NCBI GenBank assembly: GCA_030604905.1
Contig: JAUVVA010000014.1
Location: 1-51,729, forward strand
DNA length: 51,729 nt
Source: Verrucomicrobiota bacterium
GTDB taxonomy: Bacteria; Verrucomicrobiota; Verrucomicrobiia; Opitutales; Opitutaceae
Direction of reading: 5' to 3'
Position 1 is the first letter of the stretch, and every line of letters begins with the position of its first letter. Position numbers and translations under genes: made by a program. The notes under the pieces were generated by a model. That model saw nothing but the letters and a program-made list of their open reading frames with translations. It did no database searches and had not been told where the DNA came from. Of this stretch, positions 43,501 through 51,729 are shown one piece after another.

Positions 43501-46500
43501 AACGGTAATCTGGTTGTCTCCACCCAAGGCGGTTCCGTCAACCTCGGCACCGAGGCCAACACCTTCGGCGGCACCGTCGCCGCCACCACCGACGGCGGCG
43601 ACTTCGTCTTCCGCAATGTCGGCAACGTAGCCGTCGCGACTGCCGGCATCGATCTCGGCACCGGCGCTCTCGCCCTCCAGTCCGACACCGGCTCCATCAC
43701 CCAGACCACCGGTGCCATCACCACTTCCGGGCTCCTCGCGCAGGCCGCCTCCAATGTCATCCTCACCAACCAAAACAACGAGATCCAGGCCCTCGCTGGT
43801 GAAGTAGGTGGCAACCTTCTGCTCCGCACCCAGACCGACCTCGAAATCACCTCCATCGACGGCATCGACGGTCTTACCCTCACCGGCGCCAACGCTCAGG
43901 TGAAACTCCGCTCCGACGGTGACGTCACCACCAGCGATAGCACCACTCCGGTCGCATTCACTAACGGCGGCGGGCTCGAAATCGCCGCCATAAACGTCGG
44001 CACGGACGCGGCCAGCCCCCTCTACACCGCGGGCTCCCACACCCTTCAGGTTCTCGCCGACGGCGGCTCGATCTTCATCGAGAACAACTCAAACGGCGCG
44101 ACCATCACCATCGCCCCGCTCCTCGCCGTCTCCGGCTTCAACCCCTATACTTCGGTAACGGCCGGCCTCAACGCCACCGCCGGCGCGATCTCCGTGGTCC
44201 TCACCGGTGACGACGCCGACCTCTCTGTCGCCGGCACCATCACCGCCGGCGCCACCATCCTCCTGAACGCCACCCGCGACATCTCGACCAGCTCGACCAG
44301 CTCGGCCATCTCGGCTGACGGCGACGCGACCCTCCTCGCCGGTCGCGACGTCACCCTCGGTGGCACGCTCAACGCCGCCAACATCGAGGTTACCGCCACT
44401 GCCGGCGATATCACCACCACCGCCTCGGCCATCGTGGCCGGTTCAAGGGGGGAGAACATCACTTTCACCGCCGGCGACGACATCACGATCGGCGCCGCCC
44501 TCGGCAACAATGCCAGCGCCACCTCCGGCAACGTAATCCTCACTGCCGGTGGAGATATCGCCATCAACGGCGCCTCCTCGGCCGGCGCCGCCTTGTTCGA
44601 AGCACAAGCGGGCGGCAATTTCACGTCCACCGCCGCCATCGGCACCAACGCCCTGGCCATTGAGATCACCTCGTCCAATGGCAACGTGTCCATCGGTGGT
44701 ATCCTAGGCACCAACGCCGCCACTATCGAGATCACCGCCACCAACGGCACCTTCGTCAACACCGCCACGGTCGGCACCAACAGCACCGGCTCGATCGGAA
44801 TTCGCACCGGCGGGACGCTCACCAGCGGTGCCAACATCGGCAACATCGCCACCCCGCTTGTCGTCCTCGACCACGACGGCCTGCTCATCCGCAGCGGCGC
44901 CAATACCATCGCCGGCTCCGAGATCCGTCTCGCCGGCACCGGTGGCACCGGCCTGCTCGCCACCAACCAGCCGAACCTGCGCGCCGAGTCCATCGTCTTC
45001 GACAAGGCGGGCGCCACCACCCCGATTCGGATCAATCGACCCCTCGTTGAGTTCACCACGCTCTCCGGTGCCGTTGATAACAGTCTTTCGATCACCAGCG
45101 CCGGCGGCCTCGAGATCGGCCTCGGCGGCCTGACCATCGGCGGTGACAACCGCATCGTTAACCTCACCGGGGGCGGCAGCCTCAGCTCCCTCGGCACCCT
45201 CGCCTTCACCGGCGCCGGCGGCCAGCTCGTCCTCCGCGCCAACGGCTCCAATTCCGTCGGCGGCCAAGGCACCTCGCTCCAGGGCGATTCCGACGTCGCC
45301 AACGTCGTCGACGCCTTCCTGGTCGAGGGCGTCACCCGCCTCGCTGGCCAAGGCAACAACGGCTTCTACGTCGTCAACACCAACAACCTCGTCACCAATA
45401 ACCTCGAACTTGCCGGGATTAATCTCGGCTCGATCTTCGATGGTCTTGGCACTGTGAACGGCATCTCCGGCAACAACGGCCTCGAGATCTACACCGACGG
45501 CGGCCTCGTCGTCGCTGCCGGCCAGACTATCTCGACCAGCGGCAATTACCTCGCCTTGGTTGGAAACTACGCCGTCAACCCCGTCATCATCAACGGCACC
45601 GTCCGCAGCGGCGCCTCCGCAGGCACCGGTTCGGTCATTCTCGAAGGCACGCCGATCATCGCGGGCACCGTCTTCGCCGGCAACGCCGACCTGCTCATCT
45701 CCGACCTCAACCCCAACGGCGGCATCTTCTCCGACACCAACCTGAGCGGCAATGTGATCCTGACCGCGCTTCAGGACTACCGCATCGGCGCCGCCATCAA
45801 CCACAGCGGCAACGGCACCCTCACGATCAACGCCGACAGCGACCGCGACGGCCAAGGCGGCATCGTGTTCTTTGCCGGAAACCTCGGCCTCGATCCCCGC
45901 TCCGGCCGCATCAACTCCACCGCCACGTCCGGCAACGGCATCGTCCTCAACAGCTCCGAGCTCGTCGGCAACTACAACGTCGGCCAGGTCCTCGACAGCA
46001 TCTACACCATCACCACCGGCACCAACCTCGGCGGCCTCACCGGCAACGGCATCGTCCTCGCCAATTCTTCGATCGCCAATCAGATCGCAAAGACCAACAC
46101 CGGGAACATCCAGTTCATCATCAACCCGGGCGTCGTCGCCACGGTCGCGCAGGAGGGCGCCCTCCAAGCCATCAACGCCCCGAGCGCCAACCTCATCTTC
46201 ACCGGCTTCGGTGACGTCGGTCGCAACGCTCTCGGCACTGTCAACCCCCTGCGCACCACCGTCAACGGACTCGAGTTCGACAAGGCCAACTATCAAGTCC
46301 ACCTCCGCGAAACCGGTGGCATCACCATCATCGCCGCCTCCGCCGCCGAGCGCTTCGTCCTGGAGGCCGGCACCAATGCCGCTGGCGCCGCCGGCAGCAG
46401 CGGCAACGTCACTCAAGCCCCCACCGCTATCCTCACGATCGGCGACCTCAGCGTGATCAATCGCGCCGGCCTCGTGAACTTCAGCACCGAGATCAACGAG

Positions 46501-49500
46501 GTCGACGAGATCTCCCTCGGCCGCGCCCTCCTCGGCGACTTCCTCTACCGCGGCGGCCGCGATCTCGCGCTCACCGGCCAGATATCCTCCTCCGCCGTCA
46601 CCACCCTTGACCTCGGCACCTTTAATATCGACCAGGCCGATACCGCTCCGATCTCCGGCGGAAACACCGTCAACCTCACCTTCCGCGACTTCTCCATGCG
46701 CGCCGGCATCAACTCCGGCACCAGCGGCACCGTGAACCTCAACGTCGCCGGCGACTTCCGAAATCTCGACTTCGCGGACACCGACAACCGCGTCATTGCC
46801 AACGTCCTCAACATCCGCGCCCAAGACGGCCAGATCGCCTCCGTTGGCGTCGACACCACTTCGACCACCCTGACCAACGACGTCCAGAACGTGCTCGGCG
46901 ACGACTACAGCGGCTTCATCCGCACCTCGGTCGCCACCGTCAACATCGCCCGCGACCTCGGATCCGTCACCTCGGTCAACCTCCTTGAGAGCACCGGCAT
47001 CCAGCTTGGGGCCATCAACATGGACGGTGACCTCTTCATCAGCACCCAGGGCACCGGCGCCATCATCCAAAATCCTGCCAACGCCCTCGTCATCGACGGC
47101 CTCGCCCAGTTCATCACCCAGAACGGCAGCATCACGCTCAACCAGAATACCGGGAACAACATCAACGCCTTCGGTCGTGTGATCGCCCGCAACGGCCACT
47201 TCCGTTACCTCAGCACCGTCGACGCCCTCGACGGCGAGATCAACTTCACCGGCCTTGTCCGCACCACCGGTGGCACCGGCATCAACCCGGCCGACGTCCA
47301 GATCACCTTTGGCGCGGGCACCGACCTCGTCTTCGGTGTCGACGGCGACATCTTCGCCAACGATTTCGTCACCATCACCCGCGCGGGCGGCGGCTCCGGG
47401 CAGGTCCGCACCGCCGGCGATATCACCACCTCCGGCGACAACATCACCTTCACCTCCGCCGACGGCCTCCTTAACATCCGTCTCGAGGGCGACATCGTCG
47501 TCTCCACCAACGGCCTCGCCCCCGATACCTTCCTCGGAGGCACAAACCCCGCCCTTGGCGGCAATGTGCTCTTCAACGGCACCGTCGACAGCGACACAAG
47601 CCTCGCCAACGACCTCACGGTCAACGCCGGCACCGGCAACATCACCTTCGCCAACACCGTCGGCGCGGGCGGCCAGGCCCTCGGCCGCATGGTGATCAAC
47701 ACCACCGGCACCACCACCTTCGCCGACAACGTCACCGCGCTCAGCCTCGTCACGGATCGCGATCCCGCCCAGCGTGGCACCGGCCTCACCTTCTTCCGTG
47801 GCAATACCCTCACCACCGAGGAATACGCCATCTTCAACGACGCGCTCCGCCTCAACCAGGCCGCCACCACCATCAACGCCGGTGGCGCCGAGTTCAACGC
47901 GACCCTCAACTCCGAACTCGCCGGCACCCCCGTCGCGCTGACCATCAACGACAGCGGCATCACCCGCTTCAACAGCGACGTCGGCACCGTCAACGTCCTC
48001 CAGTCCCTCACCGTCAACGCCGCCGGCATCCAGATCAACGGCGAGACCTCGAGCGCCGCCAACAACAGCAAGCTGCCCTTCGCCAACGGCATCACCATCG
48101 CCACCCTCGGGCACCAGATCTACACCGGCAGCTCCGGCATCCTCGTCGGCGGCGGCACCACCGCCCCCAATGTCCTGACCACCCACGCTGGCCTCTCCGA
48201 CCTGACCGTCGGCGACATCATCTTCAACGGCACCCTCAACGGTCTCGTTGACGGCGACGTTTCCAACGCCCCCGGTCAAAACGACCTCGTCTTGATCGCC
48301 GGCACCCCCACCAACGCCGCCGTCACCGGCAACATCGCCTTCAACGGCATCGCCGGCGCCGGCACCCAGCTCGGCGACATCCTCATCACCGCCGCCAACA
48401 ACGTCGACGTCACCGCCACCGCGGGCGACGCCCTCTTCGCCACCACCTTCATCCAGGCCTTCGGCTTCGGCACCACCTTCGTCGACGGCGGCATCCGCAC
48501 CACCTCGCAGGCCACCCCGGCCTGGATCAACACCTACGTCACGGCCCCCGCCCAGCAGGCCAACGTTGTCCAGTCCTCGACCTTTGCCGGCGGCGTGCAG
48601 ATCGCCACCAACCAGATCCGCGTCGAGCGCGACATCACCGCCGAAAACAGCGGCATCATCCGCCTCACCGGCCTCAACGCCGGCAGCGACGTCATCATCT
48701 CCGGCGGCACCGTCCAAACCACCGGCACCGTCGACCGCAACGTCCGCCCGGCCATCGGCATCACCGCTGGCGACGACGTGATCATCGGCCTCGCCGCCGG
48801 TGGCCCCGCCCGCTCCTCCATCGTCCAGACCAGCGATGGTGCGATCAGCATCACCGCGCTCAACCAGACCGCCGACGCCGTTTCCGGCATCCGCGTTCAA
48901 GGTCGCGGCGCCGGTCTCACCGGCAACGACGCCATCGTCAGCGCCCAAGGCGCCAACGGCGCGCTCACCCTCACCGCCACCGCCAACCAAGGCCAGGTCC
49001 TTGTTCAGGGTGGTAACGGCGGCCTCGCCTCCACCGCTTCCGTCAACTCCTCCGGTCTCATGACCGTGGATGCCGACCGCATCACCGTCCGCGGTGGCTC
49101 CGGCACCGGCTCCTCGGCCGCGCTTAGCAGCGCCGGCGGTCAATCCATCACCGCCCGCAACACCGCCGAAGGCGGCGTCGCGATCCTCGTGCAAGGTGGC
49201 ACCGCCTCCGGCGCTTCCGCGGCCATCACCAACACCGGCGGAGACCAGTCCATCACCGCCCGCCTCGGCGACCTCCAAGTTCGCGGCGGCTCCGGTGCGC
49301 TCGGCGCCACCGCCGCCATCACCGCCTCTGGCTCCTCGGGCGACCAGATTATCTCCATCGAAGACGGCGACCTCCTCGTCCTCGGTGGCTCGGGTGCTCT
49401 AGCGGCTACCGCTGGCGTCCAGCGCGATTCCTCCCTCGCCGGCACCCAGCAGATCGACGTCGCGGGCTCCGTCACCGTCCAAGGTGGCATTGGCTCAGGC

Positions 49501-51729
49501 GCCCTGGCCTTCATCGAAAGCGACGATGTCCAACTCATCACCGTCGAGAACGACCTCACCGTTCAAGGCGGCACCGGCATCGCCGTCAGCACCGCCCGCA
49601 TCAACACCACGGGCGACGGACGCCAGTCCATCGTCGTTGAGAGCGGCGACCTCAACATCCAGGGCGGCAACAGCCTCGGCTCCACCGCTCGCATCGCCGC
49701 CTCCGGCCTGAACGCCGGTGCGGGCGAGGAAGCCCAGCGCATCGAGGTCCGCTCGGGCGATCTCATCATCGCCGCCAACGGTGCCGCCGGCATCCCCTAC
49801 GGCGCCCGCATCGCCGCCGAGAACACCGGCGACGCCACCCAGGTTATCGAAGTCGCCGGCACCCTCAGCATCGGCGGCGGCACCGCCGCCAACGCTTCCG
49901 CCGGCATTATCGCCGCTGGTTACGGTTCGAGCAGTGGTCTGGCGCAATCGATCACCGTCGGCGAAGGCATCTCGCTCAACTCCGGCCTCGGCTCCTCCGC
50001 CAACGCCGAGATTCGCTCCACCGGCTCCCAGGGTCGTCAGGCCATCACCGTCACCGACGGCGATCTCGTCCTCGCCTCTCAGATCGGCGCCGGCGCCAAC
50101 GCCTCCGCGCTCATCTCCGCGGCCGGCGTCAACGACGGCACCAACTTGGCTCAAGTGATCGACGTGACCGGCGACATCCTCCTCAGCGGTGGTGACAATT
50201 CCGGCAACCGCGCCCTTATCGAGGCCACCAACTCCGGCGAAGCCACCCAGTCGATTGATGCTTCCGGTGCCATCGTGCTCGCCGGCGGCACCGGCATCGG
50301 CGGCAGCGTTGCCATCGAGTCCTCCGGCTTCGACACCACCCCCGGCCTCGCCCAGACCATCACCGCCGGCAACGGTCTCACCGTCCAAGGTGGCGAAGGC
50401 GATTCTTCCACCGCCACCATCAGCGCCTTCGGCTCCGAAGGCCGTCAGCTGATCACGGTCACCGGCGGCGATCTCGACATCCTCGGCGGCGCCGGCGAAT
50501 TCGCCCACGCCACCATCGAGTCCTTCGGTGCCGACGCCGATCCGCTCACCGCGCAGACCATCTTGGTCCAAAACGGTAACCTCCTCGTCCGCGCCAACGC
50601 CGACGCCAACACGATCCAGGGAGGCGACGCGGCCATCACCGCCGTCGATTCGCAGACGATCACCGTCGCCGGCACCCTTGTCGCCGAGGGCGGCACCGAC
50701 GGCGCGCGCGCGCTCATCACCGCCGGCAACAACCAAGCCATCTCCGCGGGTCAGCAAATTTCGCTCCTGGCCAACTACGAGAACGCCCAAGTCCTCCTCC
50801 AGGCGGGCAACAACCAGAGCATCGTCTCTGTCGATTCCGGCCTCTTCGTCCAGGCCGACGTCAGCGGCGCCAATGTCACCATCGAGACCGGCAACGACCA
50901 GATCATCGATGTCGCCACCGACATCGAGATGGAGACCGACAACACCGCCACGATTCTCGTCTCCGCTGGCAACGAACAGTCGATTGCCGCCGGTGAGTCC
51001 CTCGCCCTCACCGCTACCGGCGCCTCCTTCATCACGGTGGAAGCCGCTGATGCGCAGACCATCGACATCGGCGGCACCGCCGACCTCTTCGCGGAGAACA
51101 ACTCCACGATCACCCTCGAGTCGCTCAACGCCTCGCAGGAGATCGCCATCGCCCAAGCCACCACCCTGACCGCGCTCGCCGGCTCGACCATCACCATCGA
51201 GGCCGCGACCACGCAGGCCATCGAAGTGGGCAACGGCGACCTGAGCCTCACGGCCAACGCCGCGGATATCCTCGTGCTCGCCGGTGACGACCAGTCGATC
51301 ACCGTGGCCGGCGGCTCGCTGGCCATCGACGCCGACGCGAACGCCTACGTGCAGATTGCGACCGACGCGAACCAGCTGGTCGACGTGTCCGGCGCCATCA
51401 CCGCGCTGGTGAACGACAACTCCGACCTCGATGTCACCGCGGCCCTCACCCAGACGATCACGGCTGGCGGCCTGCTCGACATCGTCGCGACCGAGAACTC
51501 CAACGTCCTGGTCCAGGCCGGTGACGAGCAGATCATCAGCATCGGCGGCACCGCCGACCTCTTCGCGGAGACCAACTCCACGATCACCCTCGAGTCGCTC
51601 AACGCCTCGCAGGAGATCGCCATCGCCCAGGCTACCACCCTGACCGCGCTCGCCGGCTCGACCATCACCATCGAAGCCGCGACCACGCAGGCCATCGAAG
51701 TGGGCAACGGCGACCTGAGCCTCACGGCC
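37516..51729 (+). CDS. Giant two-partner-secretion exoprotein (FHA-like), 3' end beyond window
   Basis: An uninterrupted frame of at least 4738 codons that runs off the window. Residues 1-38 form a signal peptide (IVSTVVVSTMVGIHPVGIVSVLA). Residues ~39-290 are the TPS/haemagglutination domain that guides export through an outer-membrane TpsB pore: ITQTSQRAIINWQDFSI, ALNRVV, and GRIILINPNGITVGPGG. A GTLLLDPSDIII stretch marks the end of the classical region. The rest is beta-helix-like repeats rich in Gly, Ala, Thr and Asn, including TGDA repeats (39180-40300) and a Q-x-I-containing repeat zone from about 48840 onwards with a 474-bp direct repeat at the very end. I read each line of the frame and saw no stop. 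The TpsB partner is not visible. Likely an adhesin or a very long surface fibre. Confidence 0.93.
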   Translation, partial: MLSIIRANRATTFNRIVSTVVVSTMVGIHPVGIVSVLANPTGEVVVAGQATFDRSGNTLTITQTSQRAIINWQDFSIDAGHLTQFIQNNPDAAALNRVVTLTPSLIAGTLQANGRIILINPNGITVGPGGVIDTGSFIGSTLDVSNDQFLAGGSLDFIGASGATITNLGSITGADGVFLFARQIDNAGNILAPGGQAGLASGSHILLQPASGDNRVSILVGTSADTTLDGAAVRNRGEINAALATLQATGNAFSTAVNNEGIIRAQGFETVGGRVLLTGGATGTVLSSGTISAQNADGSGGRVEITGDRVGLTGDAVVDVSATTGSGGTILVGGSLQGSADPSVQNASRTFVGENVRLLADAAEVGDGGTVIVWADEVTRFQGNISARGGELGGDGGFAEVSGKEHLDFQGRADLRAPLGATGTLLLDPSDIIIVASGQDLLGGSFSGANPNIFSSATGPATIEWGTITGNLASASVIISTSGSGGVGDITIQDGVTYSSTNHLTFLAHRNFVQELGADIINTSTSNNPGTIAVYAGWDGGPTFAPAVTPGVGDIFINATIRTGGAANGSNSAVSLFAGNDITVASGGAIQSTSRSGTASSGQTGLIELHAGGSVTIHGSVATGNNTLADNAANRVARSGGILIGAGQDILISDTATLVTGDATLSGNAGLLDTDITASGFISFSAGGQITVDGVLQTGDSAQVNGLFVEQATSGDIVLGGDGVRISESAVLRTGDTLITGGGIVSGADVVASGSIILGSSADLQVEGSLRTGDAVMSDGLLANTATSGNIQLFATETVEITQTGSLVTGDARITGDLTGTDNTTTGDIVVVSDEANVILDGSLRTGNAQQVDSLAGFDNLRSGSITVVAETSVTGSGQLITGESRLTGGIAGLGNDAIRTGEIAIFATTGDIALSDATALVTGDAVRVGGGDDTFVGNIVLSAGGSITNGAGGTLQVLQGTGNGDPDSLPSLIFASSSGDIRIGSSGALLLGDIESNGGDIQIDASGNIVVAGGYSVASDGGDIAFFTPDHFESTLGSVIDAGSGKISFTVGSIVLDGTLSAHGIGFGLADDTLVINFGADPVPGAFNVTQDILGRLAVGSVLTIGSASNLGGISFSESIDFADGFTFNLLTGGAITSLILGPDITFGGGLAAGSVSLDAGTGIGAGSAPIKIAAGDGLSLAFTNSTSGDIVIQLTGPTTLTDTVQGFAGTLGNHGGGATNIVAGSPLTVASDLIQAGAISLATTEVTGPNNDDLTIDSGVTVESTAGSVTLTSADAIIIASGATVAADTTLVLDTVSNNTDDADGFMTIAGDLTAGDAILLNAETTVTQTAGTLTATDLGIIAGGAVTDLNTAVTNLAAQVSAGGLTLTNTGALTIADLAALDASLETTSITGGGSITASSPITFAADTTTDSGTGNTFTYTATESAGNDNITVESGVTVTEATGSLEFNTGDSFVLNGTAVVTAAENLTISAAVGDTDDTGSIDLGSGTLGAGGTITLTANVLDDGTYGGISQSATGTLTATQLALGNGGGTVTLIGTNNDVDTLSTVGTHTGSITFVDIDGVTITSLQTDDGFVDVSAGGLLTVSGLINTTASGSVSLTGVGVTLAPGAGIINVSGATLDATSAQAIIDGDITTDNSAIVITGTGITQGAASTLDADGGTISLNAGAGAAIIDGSLVTTNSGANALLVQGATISQAASGVIDVAGVSRFVTNSATAGNVAITNAQNLELATSDLSAGAPYGFVVGGNLVLTVTGDVTQQNNDPVADDVGIAVAGTATVNATGTTTLTDPDNIFGGGLAVGDDLTISKVGVITLGTGAGQTAIPGTIAGDLTIVSRESGFAFDGVLGGDAITLAGNNQITTLSVQTALPGTSGHVSGAQTGILQDGTGTGTINMTGASATLSLTTEASAGNVLPGLTRGSIILNDGANVLAPNIEFNVQDTAATAFGDVTLVHSGANDIDLGASTLRRNLSLTTTNLAADITQSGAITSTATNGNLVVSTQGGSVNLGTEANTFGGTVAATTDGGDFVFRNVGNVAVATAGIDLGTGALALQSDTGSITQTTGAITTSGLLAQAASNVILTNQNNEIQALAGEVGGNLLLRTQTDLEITSIDGIDGLTLTGANAQVKLRSDGDVTTSDSTTPVAFTNGGGLEIAAINVGTDAASPLYTAGSHTLQVLADGGSIFIENNSNGATITIAPLLAVSGFNPYTSVTAGLNATAGAISVVLTGDDADLSVAGTITAGATILLNATRDISTSSTSSAISADGDATLLAGRDVTLGGTLNAANIEVTATAGDITTTASAIVAGSRGENITFTAGDDITIGAALGNNASATSGNVILTAGGDIAINGASSAGAALFEAQAGGNFTSTAAIGTNALAIEITSSNGNVSIGGILGTNAATIEITATNGTFVNTATVGTNSTGSIGIRTGGTLTSGANIGNIATPLVVLDHDGLLIRSGANTIAGSEIRLAGTGGTGLLATNQPNLRAESIVFDKAGATTPIRINRPLVEFTTLSGAVDNSLSITSAGGLEIGLGGLTIGGDNRIVNLTGGGSLSSLGTLAFTGAGGQLVLRANGSNSVGGQGTSLQGDSDVANVVDAFLVEGVTRLAGQGNNGFYVVNTNNLVTNNLELAGINLGSIFDGLGTVNGISGNNGLEIYTDGGLVVAAGQTISTSGNYLALVGNYAVNPVIINGTVRSGASAGTGSVILEGTPIIAGTVFAGNADLLISDLNPNGGIFSDTNLSGNVILTALQDYRIGAAINHSGNGTLTINADSDRDGQGGIVFFAGNLGLDPRSGRINSTATSGNGIVLNSSELVGNYNVGQVLDSIYTITTGTNLGGLTGNGIVLANSSIANQIAKTNTGNIQFIINPGVVATVAQEGALQAINAPSANLIFTGFGDVGRNALGTVNPLRTTVNGLEFDKANYQVHLRETGGITIIAASAAERFVLEAGTNAAGAAGSSGNVTQAPTAILTIGDLSVINRAGLVNFSTEINEVDEISLGRALLGDFLYRGGRDLALTGQISSSAVTTLDLGTFNIDQADTAPISGGNTVNLTFRDFSMRAGINSGTSGTVNLNVAGDFRNLDFADTDNRVIANVLNIRAQDGQIASVGVDTTSTTLTNDVQNVLGDDYSGFIRTSVATVNIARDLGSVTSVNLLESTGIQLGAINMDGDLFISTQGTGAIIQNPANALVIDGLAQFITQNGSITLNQNTGNNINAFGRVIARNGHFRYLSTVDALDGEINFTGLVRTTGGTGINPADVQITFGAGTDLVFGVDGDIFANDFVTITRAGGGSGQVRTAGDITTSGDNITFTSADGLLNIRLEGDIVVSTNGLAPDTFLGGTNPALGGNVLFNGTVDSDTSLANDLTVNAGTGNITFANTVGAGGQALGRMVINTTGTTTFADNVTALSLVTDRDPAQRGTGLTFFRGNTLTTEEYAIFNDALRLNQAATTINAGGAEFNATLNSELAGTPVALTINDSGITRFNSDVGTVNVLQSLTVNAAGIQINGETSSAANNSKLPFANGITIATLGHQIYTGSSGILVGGGTTAPNVLTTHAGLSDLTVGDIIFNGTLNGLVDGDVSNAPGQNDLVLIAGTPTNAAVTGNIAFNGIAGAGTQLGDILITAANNVDVTATAGDALFATTFIQAFGFGTTFVDGGIRTTSQATPAWINTYVTAPAQQANVVQSSTFAGGVQIATNQIRVERDITAENSGIIRLTGLNAGSDVIISGGTVQTTGTVDRNVRPAIGITAGDDVIIGLAAGGPARSSIVQTSDGAISITALNQTADAVSGIRVQGRGAGLTGNDAIVSAQGANGALTLTATANQGQVLVQGGNGGLASTASVNSSGLMTVDADRITVRGGSGTGSSAALSSAGGQSITARNTAEGGVAILVQGGTASGASAAITNTGGDQSITARLGDLQVRGGSGALGATAAITASGSSGDQIISIEDGDLLVLGGSGALAATAGVQRDSSLAGTQQIDVAGSVTVQGGIGSGALAFIESDDVQLITVENDLTVQGGTGIAVSTARINTTGDGRQSIVVESGDLNIQGGNSLGSTARIAASGLNAGAGEEAQRIEVRSGDLIIAANGAAGIPYGARIAAENTGDATQVIEVAGTLSIGGGTAANASAGIIAAGYGSSSGLAQSITVGEGISLNSGLGSSANAEIRSTGSQGRQAITVTDGDLVLASQIGAGANASALISAAGVNDGTNLAQVIDVTGDILLSGGDNSGNRALIEATNSGEATQSIDASGAIVLAGGTGIGGSVAIESSGFDTTPGLAQTITAGNGLTVQGGEGDSSTATISAFGSEGRQLITVTGGDLDILGGAGEFAHATIESFGADADPLTAQTILVQNGNLLVRANADANTIQGGDAAITAVDSQTITVAGTLVAEGGTDGARALITAGNNQAISAGQQISLLANYENAQVLLQAGNNQSIVSVDSGLFVQADVSGANVTIETGNDQIIDVATDIEMETDNTATILVSAGNEQSIAAGESLALTATGASFITVEAADAQTIDIGGTADLFAENNSTITLESLNASQEIAIAQATTLTALAGSTITIEAATTQAIEVGNGDLSLTANAADILVLAGDDQSITVAGGSLAIDADANAYVQIATDANQLVDVSGAITALVNDNSDLDVTAALTQTITAGGLLDIVATENSNVLVQAGDEQIISIGGTADLFAETNSTITLESLNASQEIAIAQATTLTALAGSTITIEAATTQAIEVGNGDLSLTA
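51067..51729 (+). repeat. 474-bp direct repeat at the window end
   Basis: The segment starting at 51067 (ATCGGCGGCACCGCCGACCT) recurs at 51541, 474 bp (158 codons) later. From there to the window end the two copies are nearly identical over 189 bp, with a few base changes such as AAC to ACC near the start. The period is a multiple of three, so the exoprotein frame is kept. Further copies probably follow beyond the window. Confidence 0.88.

Noticed and set aside
40261..44040. Minus-strand open frame of 1259 codons opposite the exoprotein
   Set aside because: It is an antisense shadow: the plus strand carries one continuous TPS exoprotein frame, and the minus frame is Gly/Ala/Asp/Val low complexity mirroring its codon bias.
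44704..49278. Minus-strand open frame of 1524 codons
   Set aside because: Same reason as above; composition and repeats mirror the exoprotein and no domain is recognisable.
51067..51729. CRISPR array
   Set aside because: The repeats are long, in frame and coding, with no short repeat/spacer pattern; no cas gene is nearby.

Overview
The window comes from a GC-rich bacterial chromosome, most likely a member of Verrucomicrobiota related to Opitutaceae. The phylum call is an inference. It rests on an SLA1-homology-like (SHD1) periplasmic protein, GC-rich REP-like palindromes scattered between and inside genes, start codons preceded by pyrimidine-rich leaders instead of Shine-Dalgarno sequences, and short TTTAGCG/TTTGCG arrays just before start codons. 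No rRNA, tRNA, CRISPR array, prophage or intact insertion sequence was seen.

Layout. Positions 1-11411 are read mainly on the minus strand as one apparent transcription unit: a secreted FN3/RCC1/calcium-repeat protein (7503-11411), a 2150-residue RHS/YD-repeat protein (1032-7484), and a small membrane protein 4 bp behind it (629-1027). The last gene is a candidate immunity protein for the variable RHS C-terminus. Positions 11640-13110 hold a PfkB-type kinase and a small membrane-anchored protein. Positions 13324-18822 form a plus-strand lipid-modification cluster: DUF1365, a cyclopropane-fatty-acid-synthase-like enzyme, DUF1475, DUF2062, DUF1295 and a second CFA-like methyltransferase. Positions 19005-21873 hold three envelope or membrane proteins of uncertain role. 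The minus-strand genes dnaN, pssA and a RelE-like protein follow (22042-24988), then a Phd/PIN toxin-antitoxin pair (25155-25884).

A sugar-type ABC importer follows, whose solute-binding protein is fused to its first permease (26030-28513), with a second permease overlapping it by 4 bp. Next come a four-PAS SpoIIE/PP2C phosphatase (29444-31795), a PHP-family histidinol-phosphatase-like gene and the tRNA-wobble modification pair mnmE-mnmG (32802-36348). Two small minus-strand membrane proteins (36599-37282) are divergent from a giant two-partner-secretion exoprotein that starts at 37516 and is still open at the window end (at least 4738 codons).

Most notable observations. (1) A perfect 16-bp parS palindrome lies inside mnmG, and a one-mismatch copy lies inside mnmE. 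With dnaN about 10 kb away, this suggests the region is the chromosome-partition centromere near the replication origin, although parA, parB and dnaA are not in the window. (2) REP-like palindromes appear to have inserted into two coding sequences in frame: the linker of the fused ABC importer and the C-terminal domain of MnmG. (3) Exactly 10-bp-phased TTTAGCG arrays sit about 5-45 bp before start codons. (4) The RHS C-terminal module and its neighbour are visibly AT-richer than the rest, as expected of a swapped toxin/immunity cassette. (5) The six-gene lipid-modification cluster contains two different CFA-like methyltransferases.
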